NCBI GenBank assembly: GCA_035442025.1
Contig: DAORPQ010000049.1
Span: 1-24,851, forward strand
From: Competibacter_A sp003527885
GTDB lineage: Bacteria > Pseudomonadota > Gammaproteobacteria > Competibacterales > Competibacteraceae
DNA: 24,851 nucleotides
Direction of reading: 5' to 3'
Program-made: the position numbers and the translations under genes
In this document: positions 1 through 8,074 of the stretch, in pieces
Numbering within the stretch: position 1 is the first letter of the stretch
How the letters are laid out: every line of letters starts with the position of its first letter
Notes under the pieces: model-generated
Seen by the model: only the letters and a program-made list of their open reading frames with translations
What the model was told of the DNA's origin: nothing
Database searches by the model: none

Positions 1-807
1 TTTAAGACTCCACAATGGGCAAGCCTTCTGGTTATATGGGTCATACTTCCAATTGTGAGTTTGCACGCCCAGGGATTCGACTACGATAAAACCCGGTGGA
101 ATCCCATTCATTTCAAACCACAAATAGACAGTGCGACCAACGAGCAATGCTTGAGCTGTCATAAGGAAGTTCTGGAGGATAAGCCTCTCGCTCAATCGCT
201 CGCCGGCGTTAAAGCCGCCGATTCCTTAGCGTGGTATCAAACGCTCGATACTTACCAAGGCCCTCAAGATACTTTGCATAGAAGGCATCTCGTAGGACCC
301 CTTGCCGTACGCTTGATGGATATGAAATGCAGTACCTGCCATCAAGGCAGCAATCCTCGCGAGCAAGCGCCTATCCCCCCGACCAGCGCCAATTCGGTCT
401 TTACTTTACGTAAGAGAGTCGACCCCAATGTCTGCCTGATGTGTCATGGCCGATTCAACCATGAAGTGATGACGGGCTTGACCGACACCTGGCCAAAAGT
501 CCGGGATACGTTTGCCAACAATTGCCTGTCGTGTCATGTGGCCTTTCGCACCAATCGCCACAAAGTCAACTTTCTGAAGCCTGAAGCAATCGAGGAAGCC
601 GGTAAAGAGAGCGGCGATAGCTGTTATGGCTGCCACGGTGGCCGGCAATGGTATCGGATCAATTTCCCCTATCCCCGCCATCCTTGGCCGGGGATGGCCC
701 CGGACAAACCCGATTGGGCCAAAAATCGGCTGACCGAATCCGAAACGCGGTTTTTGCAATACATGAAAACGCCGCCGCCCGCGGCTGACGCCACCACGCC
801 GAAATGA
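1..807 (+). CDS. Pentaheme c-type cytochrome, 5' partial
   Basis: Periplasmic multiheme cytochrome c that probably exchanges electrons with the molybdenum enzyme encoded next. The first possible start in the window is a GTG at 55, but the frame is open to base 1 and the upstream codons encode a hydrophobic stretch (ASLLVIWVILPIVSLHA) ending in a plausible cleavage site, A|QG. I therefore read this as a gene entering from outside the window, with its start and the first part of its signal peptide missing. Counting from the GTG, five CXXCH heme motifs lie at residues 32-36, 92-96, 127-131, 157-161 and 190-194. Extra histidines that could be distal ligands are scattered between them. The end overlaps the catalytic gene by ATGA, so the two are translationally coupled. 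Its G+C is lower than that of the rest of the window. I cannot assign it to a named cytochrome family. The heme count is directly seen; the partner role is inferred from position. Confidence 0.9.
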   Translation, partial: FKTPQWASLLVIWVILPIVSLHAQGFDYDKTRWNPIHFKPQIDSATNEQCLSCHKEVLEDKPLAQSLAGVKAADSLAWYQTLDTYQGPQDTLHRRHLVGPLAVRLMDMKCSTCHQGSNPREQAPIPPTSANSVFTLRKRVDPNVCLMCHGRFNHEVMTGLTDTWPKVRDTFANNCLSCHVAFRTNRHKVNFLKPEAIEEAGKESGDSCYGCHGGRQWYRINFPYPRHPWPGMAPDKPDWAKNRLTESETRFLQYMKTPPPAADATTPK

Positions 808-3380
808 ACAGCCGGGACAACGGTAAGATGAACGCAAACTCAGCTTTCGATTTTCTGCGCGACCGGCTGAACCTGTCGCGGCGCACCTTTCTTAAAACCA
901 CCGCCAGCGCGGCGGCGCTCGGCGCGGGCGGCTTGCTCGAACTCAAAACCGCCAAGGAAGCCAAGGCGTTCGCTTACGAGCCTTATCCGCGCGATGACGA
1001 ATTGAATACCGTGGTCACCAGTTGCGCCCACAACTGCGGCTCGCGTCACATGCTGGTCGCCCACAAGAAAGGCGATGTCATCGTGCGCCTGTCCACCGAC
1101 GACGGCCGCTATCAGAAAGATGGCGTATTCGGTAAAGACACCTTCGAAGAGCCGCAGGTCCGCGCTTGTTTGCGGGGCCGTTCCTACCGGCAACGGCTCT
1201 ATTCCGCCGAGCGGCTGCTCTATCCCATGATGCGGGTCGGCGAGCGCGGTCAAGGCCGCTTCAAGCGAGTTTCCTGGGATACGGCGCTCGGCTTCGTCGC
1301 CGAGAAAATGGTCGAACTGAAAGAGAAATATGGCCCGACCGCCCTGCTCGATCAGAGTTACGCCGGCGCGTCCTACGGCGTGCTGCACAAATCCGATCAG
1401 ATCGAGGGATTGTTGGCCCGCTTCCTCGGCATGTTCGGCTGCCGGACCAGCTCCTGGTCGGTACCGTCCTATCAAGGCACCACTTTCAGTTCGCGCATGA
1501 CCTTCGGCACCATCGAAGACGGTAACGAGGATGACACCTTCGCCCACTCGAAGCTGATCATCATGTGGGGCTGGAACCCGGCCTACACCTTCCACGGCGG
1601 CAACACCTTCTATTACATGCGGCTGGCCAAGCAGAAAGGTTGCAAGTTCGTGTTGGTCGACCCCCAATATACCGACTCCGCGGCAACCTACGATGCGTGG
1701 TGGATTCCGATCAAGCCCAACACCGACGCCGCCATGATGGCGGGAATGGCCTATTACATCTTCACCAACAACCTGCACGATCAATCGTTCATCGACCGTT
1801 TCTGTCTGGGCATGGACGCCGGCACGATGCCCGATTGGGCCAAGGATCAAGAAAATTTCAAGGATTACATTCTGGGCAAGTACGACAACCAGCCCAAGAC
1901 CCCACAGTGGGCCGCGCAGATTTGCGATGTCAAAGCCGAAGACATCGAAAAGCTGGCCAAGCTTTACGCCACCACCAAGCCGGCAGCGCTCAAGGCCTCT
2001 TGGGCACCGGGCCGCAACGCCTACGGCGAACAGTACAATCGGATGGCGGCGGCGCTGCAAGCGATGACCGGCAACATCGGCGTACTGGGCGGCTGCGCCG
2101 AAGGCGTGGGTAAAGCCTGGCACAGCGAGGCGGTGGCCTACCCCTACGACCAAAACGCCAATATCTGGTACGCCGCCATCAAGTCCGACCGGTGGGCGCA
2201 CTGCGTGCTGAACTACCCCAACGTCAAGCGCGAGGAGATCGGCCTGTGGCCGCGCAACGACCAGCTCGATGGGGTGGTCCCCAACATTCGCGGCATCTTC
2301 TGGCAGGGGTCGGACTGGTTCAACCAGCTGACCAACATCAACAAAGAAATCGCGGCGATCAAAAAGCTCGATCTGGTGGTCTGCATGGACAGCACCATCA
2401 CGCCTTCCGGGCTGTGGGCGGATGTGCTGTTCCCGGTCGCCACCCACTTCGAGCGGCACGATGTGGCGTTACCCTGGTACAAGGGCCATTACTACATCCA
2501 CCGCCCGAAAGTCATCGAGCCGATGGGCGAAAGCAAAACCGATTTCCAGATCTTCACGGAACTGGCTTACCGGCTGGGGTATGGGCCAGCCTTCAACCCA
2601 CGAGCGACCCGCGAGTACTTCAACCGTAACGACGAGACTGACGAAGCGTATCTGATCGACTGGTGGCAACATAAAGTCATGGCTCACCAGGGCGTGACCA
2701 TGGGCTGGGAGGAGTTTAAAGCGCACGGCATTTATAAGTTCATCCTGGAACGGCCACACGTGGCCTTCCAGGATCAAATCGAGAAGGGTCTGCCCTTCCA
2801 AACACCGTCCGGCAGAATTGAGATTCTTTCGACGCAACTGGCGCAGATCAAGGATTGGACCAAGACGCAGTACGGTTATCCGATACCGGCCATCCCGAAA
2901 TGGGTGGAACCTTGGGAATACGCGCACAGCAGTAAGATCAAGGAATTTCCCTACCACTTGGTCTCGCCGCATCCCCGCTGGCGCACCCATTCCATTTTCA
3001 ACAACTGTACGTGGCTGCGGGAGACCTACGAACAGGAACTCACCGTCAACGCCGACGACGCCAAACAGCTCGGCATCCATAACGGCGATACCGTCGAAGT
3101 CTGGAACGAGCGCGGCCGGGTGGTGGTGCCGGTTTACGTCACCGAGCGCTGTATGCCGGGCGTGATGGCCCTGCACGAAGGCGCCTGGATGGATCTGGAC
3201 GACAAGGGCGTCGACCGGTCGGGGAACCCGGATTTTCTGACCCTCGACGAGCCCAGTCCGGCGGGGGCGTTCGCCTACAACACCGTACTGGTGAACGTCA
3301 AAAAAACCGAGCTTTCGCACCGCCCAGGGTGGGACCAGTTGGCCACGGCGCGCTCGCACGTGTTCAGACGCGACCAATGA
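804..3380 (+). CDS. DmsA-like molybdopterin oxidoreductase catalytic subunit, Tat-exported
   Basis: Large catalytic subunit of the DMSO reductase superfamily (858 residues), closest in what I can recall to DmsA. A Tat signal SRRTFLK sits at residues 25-31, followed by a hydrophobic stretch and possible cleavage near residue 55, so it acts in the periplasm. The FS0 region reads C74-x3-C78-x3-H82 and C122 (ACLRGRS): His replaces the third cysteine of the DmsA motif. By eye alignment Ser222 falls at the DmsA molybdenum-ligand serine. DmsA-like blocks follow: NTDAAMMAGMAYY, a GNIGVLGG block, and a C-terminal cofactor domain with GIHNGDTVEVWNERGRV. The ATG at 804 overlaps the cytochrome stop. A second ATG at 828, preceded by GGTAAG, is an alternative start that keeps the Tat motif. 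The substrate is unknown: DMSO, TMAO, or a sulfur, chlorine or other oxyanion compound are all possible. Family membership is firm, specificity is not. Confidence 0.93.
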   Translation: MNSRDNGKMNANSAFDFLRDRLNLSRRTFLKTTASAAALGAGGLLELKTAKEAKAFAYEPYPRDDELNTVVTSCAHNCGSRHMLVAHKKGDVIVRLSTDDGRYQKDGVFGKDTFEEPQVRACLRGRSYRQRLYSAERLLYPMMRVGERGQGRFKRVSWDTALGFVAEKMVELKEKYGPTALLDQSYAGASYGVLHKSDQIEGLLARFLGMFGCRTSSWSVPSYQGTTFSSRMTFGTIEDGNEDDTFAHSKLIIMWGWNPAYTFHGGNTFYYMRLAKQKGCKFVLVDPQYTDSAATYDAWWIPIKPNTDAAMMAGMAYYIFTNNLHDQSFIDRFCLGMDAGTMPDWAKDQENFKDYILGKYDNQPKTPQWAAQICDVKAEDIEKLAKLYATTKPAALKASWAPGRNAYGEQYNRMAAALQAMTGNIGVLGGCAEGVGKAWHSEAVAYPYDQNANIWYAAIKSDRWAHCVLNYPNVKREEIGLWPRNDQLDGVVPNIRGIFWQGSDWFNQLTNINKEIAAIKKLDLVVCMDSTITPSGLWADVLFPVATHFERHDVALPWYKGHYYIHRPKVIEPMGESKTDFQIFTELAYRLGYGPAFNPRATREYFNRNDETDEAYLIDWWQHKVMAHQGVTMGWEEFKAHGIYKFILERPHVAFQDQIEKGLPFQTPSGRIEILSTQLAQIKDWTKTQYGYPIPAIPKWVEPWEYAHSSKIKEFPYHLVSPHPRWRTHSIFNNCTWLRETYEQELTVNADDAKQLGIHNGDTVEVWNERGRVVVPVYVTERCMPGVMALHEGAWMDLDDKGVDRSGNPDFLTLDEPSPAGAFAYNTVLVNVKKTELSHRPGWDQLATARSHVFRRDQ

Positions 3381-3387
3381 CAAGCCT

Positions 3388-3393
3388 GAGGAG
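3388..3393 (+). promoter_or_regulatory. Ribosome binding site fixing a TTG start
   Basis: GAGGAG lies seven bases before the TTG at 3401. No ATG in the correct frame gives the full N-terminus, so this site supports the TTG as the true start of the iron-sulfur subunit. Confidence 0.65.
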
Positions 3394-3400
3394 TTGACCC

Positions 3401-4072
3401 TTGGCCGAGATCCCGGAAACCGACAAAAAAGCCGCCATCAAGGAAGCGGTCAAGCGTCGCAAGGAAGTCTACACGCCGGTGAAACCCGACATGCAGTTAG
3501 GTTTCATCCACAACAACGTCGATTGCATCGGCTGCCGCGCCTGCGAAATTGCCTGCAAAGACAAGAACGGTTTGCCTCCCGGCCCACGTTTTCGCCGGGT
3601 CCTCTATGTCGAGGGTGGCAAGTATCCCGATGTCTATGCCTACAAGATCAATATTTCCTGCAACCACTGCGCGGAACCGGCCTGTTTGCCAACCTGTCCG
3701 ACCGGCGCTATTTTCAAGCGCCAGAAAGACGGCATCGTCGATATTGACTCCACCTTGTGCATCGGCTGTCGGCGCTGTGAAGGCGCGTGTCCTTATGGCG
3801 CGCCGCAATACGATATCGAACAGAACACCGTCAAAAAATGCAACCTCTGCGTGGACGAAATCGACGCCGGCCGCAAGCCTTATTGCGTCATGGCTTGCAT
3901 GATGCGGGTGCTCGATGTCGGGCCTATCGACAAGCTGCTCGCCGGCGAATGGACCACTCCGGCTTTAGGTCCTCACGAAAAACCGGTGCGGGCCGTCAAA
4001 AACTTCGCCGATCCCGAATTGACCCATCCCTCCATGGCCTTCGTCCCGCACAGCAAAGGCAAGGTGGAATGA
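3401..4072 (+). CDS. DmsB-like iron-sulfur electron-transfer subunit, four [4Fe-4S] motifs
   Basis: Electron-transfer subunit of the molybdoenzyme (223 residues). Sixteen cysteines form the four ferredoxin-type groups typical of DmsB, NrfC and PhsB proteins: C42/45/48/52, C87/90/95/99, C120/123/126/130 and C147/150/162/166. The block CPYGAPQY after the third group is characteristic of DmsB. There is no signal peptide, so the protein is expected to cross the membrane bound to the Tat-exported catalytic subunit, as is known for DmsAB-type pairs. The first 30 residues are a charged extension. The start is TTG with a good GAGGAG site, 20 bases after the catalytic gene. The stop overlaps the chaperone start (ATGA). 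No membrane anchor gene follows, so the electron partner is probably the pentaheme cytochrome; that partner is inferred. Confidence 0.93.
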   Translation: MAEIPETDKKAAIKEAVKRRKEVYTPVKPDMQLGFIHNNVDCIGCRACEIACKDKNGLPPGPRFRRVLYVEGGKYPDVYAYKINISCNHCAEPACLPTCPTGAIFKRQKDGIVDIDSTLCIGCRRCEGACPYGAPQYDIEQNTVKKCNLCVDEIDAGRKPYCVMACMMRVLDVGPIDKLLAGEWTTPALGPHEKPVRAVKNFADPELTHPSMAFVPHSKGKVE

Positions 4073-4851
4073 AGGTGGCGGACCAGGCCGTTCGAGATCA
4101 ACGAGATACGCAGGGCGATGCGGTTCTCGCCGACTTTCGCCGGGCGGTCTCGGACGACATGCGGGTTTTGGCGCTGCTCCATCACACCGAGCCCACCCGC
4201 GAGCTATTGGGCTCCTTAAAGCAGCCGGCCGGCGATTTCGTGCTCGGCTTGCAATTGCAATCGTCGGCCGGCACGGAAGCCCTCAAAGCCATGCGCGCCA
4301 CGCTGGCCGCGCTACCCGCCATGCCGGACGATAGCGTCATGGACGAACTGGCCGCCGACTACGCCGACATCTATCTCACCCACGCTTATCGGGCCTCCCC
4401 CTACGAATCGGTTTGGCTCGACGACGATAACCTGCTGAGCCAGGAGCCGATGTTTCAAGTGCGGGCCTATTACCTCAAGCACGGGTTGACCGCCGCCAAC
4501 TGGCGCATCCGCCCCGACGACCACCTGACCCTGCAACTGCAATTTCTCGCCCACCTATTCTCCGCGCAAGCCGGCGACACCTTAGCGGAAGCGGCCCGTT
4601 TCATGGACGAGCACCTGCTCCGCTGGCTCCCGCAATTCAGCCAACGGGTGGCCGAACGCTGCCGGACCGCCTATTTTGCCGCCGTCGCTTTGTTGACCGC
4701 CACCTACTGCGAAGAAACGCGGGAGTTGCTGGCCGCGATTCTCGCCGAACCCCGCCCCACGACCGAAGACATCGCCCTGCGCATGAGGCCCCGGCGGCAA
4801 CCGATACCGGCTCCCGTGGCCTTCGTACCGGGAACCGGACCCTCCTGGTAA
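4069..4851 (+). CDS. TorD/DmsD-family molybdoenzyme assembly chaperone
   Basis: Cytoplasmic all-helical chaperone (260 residues) of the TorD/DmsD/NarJ group. This group binds the Tat leader of a molybdoenzyme and holds the apoprotein until cofactor insertion. Supporting motifs are YADIYL followed by ASPYESVWL around the family's conserved helix, and the PDDHLTLQLQFLAHLF block typical of TorD proteins. The start chosen is the ATG at 4069, which overlaps the preceding stop (ATGA). The same frame stays open upstream inside the iron-sulfur gene but has no reason to be used. The client is almost certainly the Tat-leader-bearing catalytic subunit two genes upstream. The protein is slightly longer than typical DmsD, with a proline-rich C-terminal tail. 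Confidence 0.88.
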   Translation: MKVADQAVRDQRDTQGDAVLADFRRAVSDDMRVLALLHHTEPTRELLGSLKQPAGDFVLGLQLQSSAGTEALKAMRATLAALPAMPDDSVMDELAADYADIYLTHAYRASPYESVWLDDDNLLSQEPMFQVRAYYLKHGLTAANWRIRPDDHLTLQLQFLAHLFSAQAGDTLAEAARFMDEHLLRWLPQFSQRVAERCRTAYFAAVALLTATYCEETRELLAAILAEPRPTTEDIALRMRPRRQPIPAPVAFVPGTGPSW

Positions 4852-4866
4852 CCGGCGCTTCCGACC

Positions 4867-6015
4867 ATGAATCCCGACGGCACGCCCACCCGTATTCGGG
4901 TTCTGTCGGACGAGCATCCAACAGCGGCCACGCCCACCCCCGCCACGCGGCAACGCCCGGCCACCCGGTTCGCCGCGGTTGTCGCGATTCCCCACCTCCT
5001 CGGCGAGCGATGCGTGCACGCCCGCATCGAAACCGCAAGCTGTCGCGCCTGCGTGGAGGCGTGCCCCCGAGGCGCTTGGATCATCGACGACCAAAAAGTC
5101 GGCATCGATACCGGCGCTTGCGACGGTTGTGACCTGTGCGTGCCGGCCTGCCCGGAAGGCGCGATCACCAGCGACCGCCAGCGCGCTTCCGACATCATGC
5201 TCTGGCGCGATCAGCCGAGCGTTTTTCGCGCCTGCGAATATGCGGGCGTGCCGGACCAGACGGGCCTCATTCCATGCCTGCACGCCATCGGCCCGAACGA
5301 GCTGCTGCGCCTGTACCGGCGCGGGGCGACGGGCTGGGTAACGAGCGCCGCACCCTGCGAGACTTGTCCGCGCGGGCGCACCCAACGCCTCCAGGATTCG
5401 ATCCGACAGGTCAATGCCTTGCTGATCAGTCGAAGTTTGCAACCGTTGAGCTTGACGGTACTGAAGCCGGACGCTTGGTCGGATAGCCTGCGTTGGGCCA
5501 CACCCTATCAAGCCGAAACCGTTCTGACCCGCCGCCGTTTTTTCCGCAAGGCCTTGGAACTTGCGGTGGATACGGCGTCAGAGGCCACCGCCAACGCGGC
5601 CGGACCCGAAGCGAAATTCATAGCCGCAACGACAGGATTACCGGTCACCGGGGCGAACGACATTTATTTATATCAGCCGCACATCGACCCGCAACAGTGC
5701 AACGGTTGCGACGCCTGCGTCCGGCTTTGCCCCCATCAAGCCATCCTCCTGGAGCGATCGGCCGAGAGTTGGCGTTACCGCCTCGTTGCCGAACAGTGCA
5801 CCGGTTGCGGTATTTGTCGGGATGCTTGCGATCAACATGCGATTTCCCTCGACTCTCTGCAAACGCGGCAAGCACCCACGGTAGACCTGATCGCGGGGCG
5901 ATGTACGGCCTGTGGGGCCCCCTATCACACTCCGGTAACCAACCCGATCACCGATGGACGTTGTCGGATTTGCACCCGGACCCGGCATACCCGCCTACTT
6001 TACCAAGTGCTGTAA
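4867..6015 (+). CDS. Multi-cluster iron-sulfur protein (NapF-like ferredoxin modules)
   Basis: Ferredoxin-type protein of 382 residues with two cluster-binding halves. The N-terminal half has C49-x9-C59-x2-C62-x3-C66 and C85-x2-C88-x2-C91-x3-C95. The middle has C123, C137, C164 and C167, which could bind a further cluster. The C-terminal half has C278/281/284/288 and C311/314/317/321, then two CxxC pairs (C346/C349, C366/C369) that resemble a zinc ribbon. An internal twin-arginine-like TRRRFF sits at residues 221-226, with no strong hydrophobic stretch after it. There is no N-terminal signal, so a cytoplasmic location is likely. It starts 15 bases after the chaperone gene and is probably in the same operon. 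Its role is unknown; maturation of, or electron delivery to, the molybdoenzyme fits the context. I see no strong ribosome site. Confidence 0.8.
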   Translation: MNPDGTPTRIRVLSDEHPTAATPTPATRQRPATRFAAVVAIPHLLGERCVHARIETASCRACVEACPRGAWIIDDQKVGIDTGACDGCDLCVPACPEGAITSDRQRASDIMLWRDQPSVFRACEYAGVPDQTGLIPCLHAIGPNELLRLYRRGATGWVTSAAPCETCPRGRTQRLQDSIRQVNALLISRSLQPLSLTVLKPDAWSDSLRWATPYQAETVLTRRRFFRKALELAVDTASEATANAAGPEAKFIAATTGLPVTGANDIYLYQPHIDPQQCNGCDACVRLCPHQAILLERSAESWRYRLVAEQCTGCGICRDACDQHAISLDSLQTRQAPTVDLIAGRCTACGAPYHTPVTNPITDGRCRICTRTRHTRLLYQVL

Positions 6016-6016
6016 T

Positions 6017-6043
6017 AAAAGGCGGCCGCCGATAGCGCCTTTT
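6017..6043 (+). terminator. Rho-independent-type terminator after the oxidoreductase operon
   Basis: AAAAGGCG (6017-6024) pairs perfectly with CGCCTTTT (6036-6043) around an 11-base loop, and the 3' arm itself supplies the T run. It begins directly after the stop of the iron-sulfur protein. It likely separates the structural operon from the two-component genes. Confidence 0.6.
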
Positions 6044-6055
6044 CTAAATTCTTGA

Positions 6056-6098
6056 CCGTCGAACAAAACCTCAGCCGCCAGCAGAACCCGTTCGACGG
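6056..6098. repeat. Nine-base inverted repeat upstream of the sensor kinase
   Basis: CCGTCGAAC (6056-6064) and GTTCGACGG (6090-6098) are perfect inverted copies 25 bases apart. They lie between the terminator-like hairpin and the kinase start at 6160. This could be an operator or an RNA hairpin in the kinase leader; the sequence alone does not decide. Confidence 0.4.
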
Positions 6099-6159
6099 CT
6101 TGCAAACCACCGATTCCCGTCTCATCGTATGGCAACCGAGGCTCTGATGTCGTGAAGCA

Positions 6160-8052
6160 ATGCCCGCAAAACCCTGGATTGCCAACAGTCTCCACCGAAA
6201 ATTCGTAGCGGCGAGCGTCTCCGGTTTACTGGCCGTCTCGCTGCTCTTTCTGCTGGTTTTTATCGGCCTCTACCACGCCCAGATCGAGGAGGAACGCACC
6301 CGTTCGGCGAGCGAAGTCAATCAGCTCCTGCAAGCCGCGCTCGAAAACGCCATGCTGAAACGCGATCTCGACGGACTGCGCCAGATTGTCGACCGGCTGG
6401 GAAATCAAGACATGATCCGGCTGGTGATGATTCTCAATCCAGACGGCGTGGTGCGCTTTTCCTCAGACCGGCAGCGCATTGGCACCCGGCTCGCCAAGCC
6501 CGAAGATCCGGGCTGCACGACCTGTCTCCAGCCCGAAGACCTAAGCCGCGAGACCGTTTTGAACACCGTTGACGAGTCCCGGCGCAACATCTTGCGCAGC
6601 ATCCACCCCGTGCGCAACAAAGCCGCCTGCCAACAGTGCCACGGCCCGGTCGAGACGCACCCCATCAACGGGGTTCTGGTGGTCGATCACGAGACGGAAA
6701 CGATCCGGGCGCGCGTGTTGCACAGCACCCGACTGCTCATGGGATCGGGCGCGGTCGTAGTGCTGTTGGCGGTGGTCGGCGGCTGGTGGTTCATCCGACG
6801 TTCGGTGCTGGCGCCGGTGGCGCGACTGGTGGCGGGCGTGGAAGGGTTGGCCAGCGGTCGACTGGAGACCCGCGTCACGGTTACCGGCCAAGACGAAATC
6901 GGCCAACTCGCCACTGTTTTCAATCGTATGGCCGATAACCTGGCCCGCAGCATGACCGTCGTCAAGGAAAAAGAAGCGCTTTTACAGAGCGTGATCGATG
7001 CGGTTCCAGACGGAATTCGGGTGATCGGTCGCGATTTTAAAATCCTGCAAGCCAATAAAACCTATTGCCAGCAACTGGGCCACCCCGCCGTCGAGGTGAT
7101 CGGCGTGGCCTGCCATCGTTCGAGCCACCATCGGGAGACGCCATGCCCGATCACTCTCATCACCTGCCCGCTGATCGAGATTGAAAAAACCGGCAATCCC
7201 GTCAAAGTCATCCAGCAATTTACCCGGCGAGACGGTAGCAGCTATTACGTCGAAATCTATGGCGCGCCACTGCAAGTCCGCATCGACGGCCAAGATCAAT
7301 TGTTGATTGTCGAATCCATTCGCGACTTGGCCAAACAAGTCGAATACTCGCACGAACAGAAACTGGCCACCCTGGGACAACTGGCGGCTGGCGTGGCCCA
7401 CGAAATCCGTAACCCGCTCGCTTCTATTCGGATCGCCTTGGACGCGCTATTCAAAATCAGGGACGAGGAACACCAGAAAGATGAAACGCTGTACGAGTAT
7501 CTCCATCTGGTGAACCGCCAAATGGATAAATGCATCGATATCACGGAACGCTTGTTGCGGCTTAGCGCGCTACCCGGTCACTCTCCCGAATTGGTTTCGG
7601 TCAACCGCGCCATTGAAGAAACCACGTCCTTAATGCGACTGGAAGCATCGCAGCGCAATATCAGCATCGCACTTTTTCTAGAGTCGATCGACGCGCGCGT
7701 CATGGCCGCCGATAGCGAAATTCGCATCGTTATTATCAATATGGTGCAAAACGCCTTCCACGCCATATTGGACGGTGGATCGATCACGATAACCAGCCGT
7801 GTGAATGGCGAGCGGGTAGAGATGGAGTTCGAGGATACCGGCACCGGCATTCGCCCCGATTACCTGCCCTATATCTTCGACCCTTTCTTCAGCCGCCGCG
7901 CCGATAGCGCGCAAGGCACCGGGCTCGGCTTATCCATTTGTCGGGCGATCGTCGAGCATTGGGGCGGCAGCATCGAAGTCTTCAGCCGCCTGGGAGAAGG
8001 CACCCGTTTCACCGTACTGCTCCCCAACGCGGATACCAGCATTTTTGAGTGA
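6160..8052 (+). CDS. Membrane sensor histidine kinase with periplasmic c-heme motif and Cys/His-rich PAS
   Basis: Sensor kinase of 630 residues. The first membrane helix is near residues 17-38. A periplasmic domain of about 150 residues contains C119TTC122 and a CXXCH heme-attachment motif at 157-161. The second helix is near 194-212, followed by HAMP (about 213-265). A PAS domain (about 270-390) carries Cys303, Cys318, His319, His323, His324, Cys329 and Cys336. The HisKA box is GVAHEIRNPL with phospho-acceptor His414. The ATPase domain has an N box (NMVQNAFHAI), DTGTGI and GTGLGL. It probably senses redox state or a ligand through heme and signals to the NtrC-type regulator 22 bases downstream. 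Position behind the molybdoenzyme operon suggests it controls that operon. The heme motif is seen; the signal is inferred. The ATG at 6160 has only a weak ribosome site. Confidence 0.9.
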   Translation: MPAKPWIANSLHRKFVAASVSGLLAVSLLFLLVFIGLYHAQIEEERTRSASEVNQLLQAALENAMLKRDLDGLRQIVDRLGNQDMIRLVMILNPDGVVRFSSDRQRIGTRLAKPEDPGCTTCLQPEDLSRETVLNTVDESRRNILRSIHPVRNKAACQQCHGPVETHPINGVLVVDHETETIRARVLHSTRLLMGSGAVVVLLAVVGGWWFIRRSVLAPVARLVAGVEGLASGRLETRVTVTGQDEIGQLATVFNRMADNLARSMTVVKEKEALLQSVIDAVPDGIRVIGRDFKILQANKTYCQQLGHPAVEVIGVACHRSSHHRETPCPITLITCPLIEIEKTGNPVKVIQQFTRRDGSSYYVEIYGAPLQVRIDGQDQLLIVESIRDLAKQVEYSHEQKLATLGQLAAGVAHEIRNPLASIRIALDALFKIRDEEHQKDETLYEYLHLVNRQMDKCIDITERLLRLSALPGHSPELVSVNRAIEETTSLMRLEASQRNISIALFLESIDARVMAADSEIRIVIINMVQNAFHAILDGGSITITSRVNGERVEMEFEDTGTGIRPDYLPYIFDPFFSRRADSAQGTGLGLSICRAIVEHWGGSIEVFSRLGEGTRFTVLLPNADTSIFE

Positions 8053-8074
8053 GCCTAATAAAAGGTGCTTAGGG

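Noticed and set aside
840..2459. Long antisense reading frame of 539 codons opposite the molybdoenzyme gene
   Set aside because: Mirror of a strongly coding, conserved gene. The antisense product is rich in Val, Gly, His and Asp and has no recognisable domain, as expected of a shadow in G+C-rich DNA.
6128..6160. Possible sigma-54 promoter before the kinase gene (TGGCA at 6129)
   Set aside because: The -12 GC element does not fall at the required spacing. I found no convincing sigma-54 site in the window; the likely target promoter is upstream of base 1.
5995..6195. Minus-strand 66-codon frame between the Fe-S protein and the kinase
   Set aside because: The product has plausible composition, but it covers a terminator-like hairpin, overlaps both flanking genes and has no ribosome site or recognised motif.
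8045..8074. GTG at 8045 as the response regulator start
   Set aside because: It would overlap the kinase gene and add ten residues before the receiver domain, while the ATG at 8075 has a well-spaced AAAGG.
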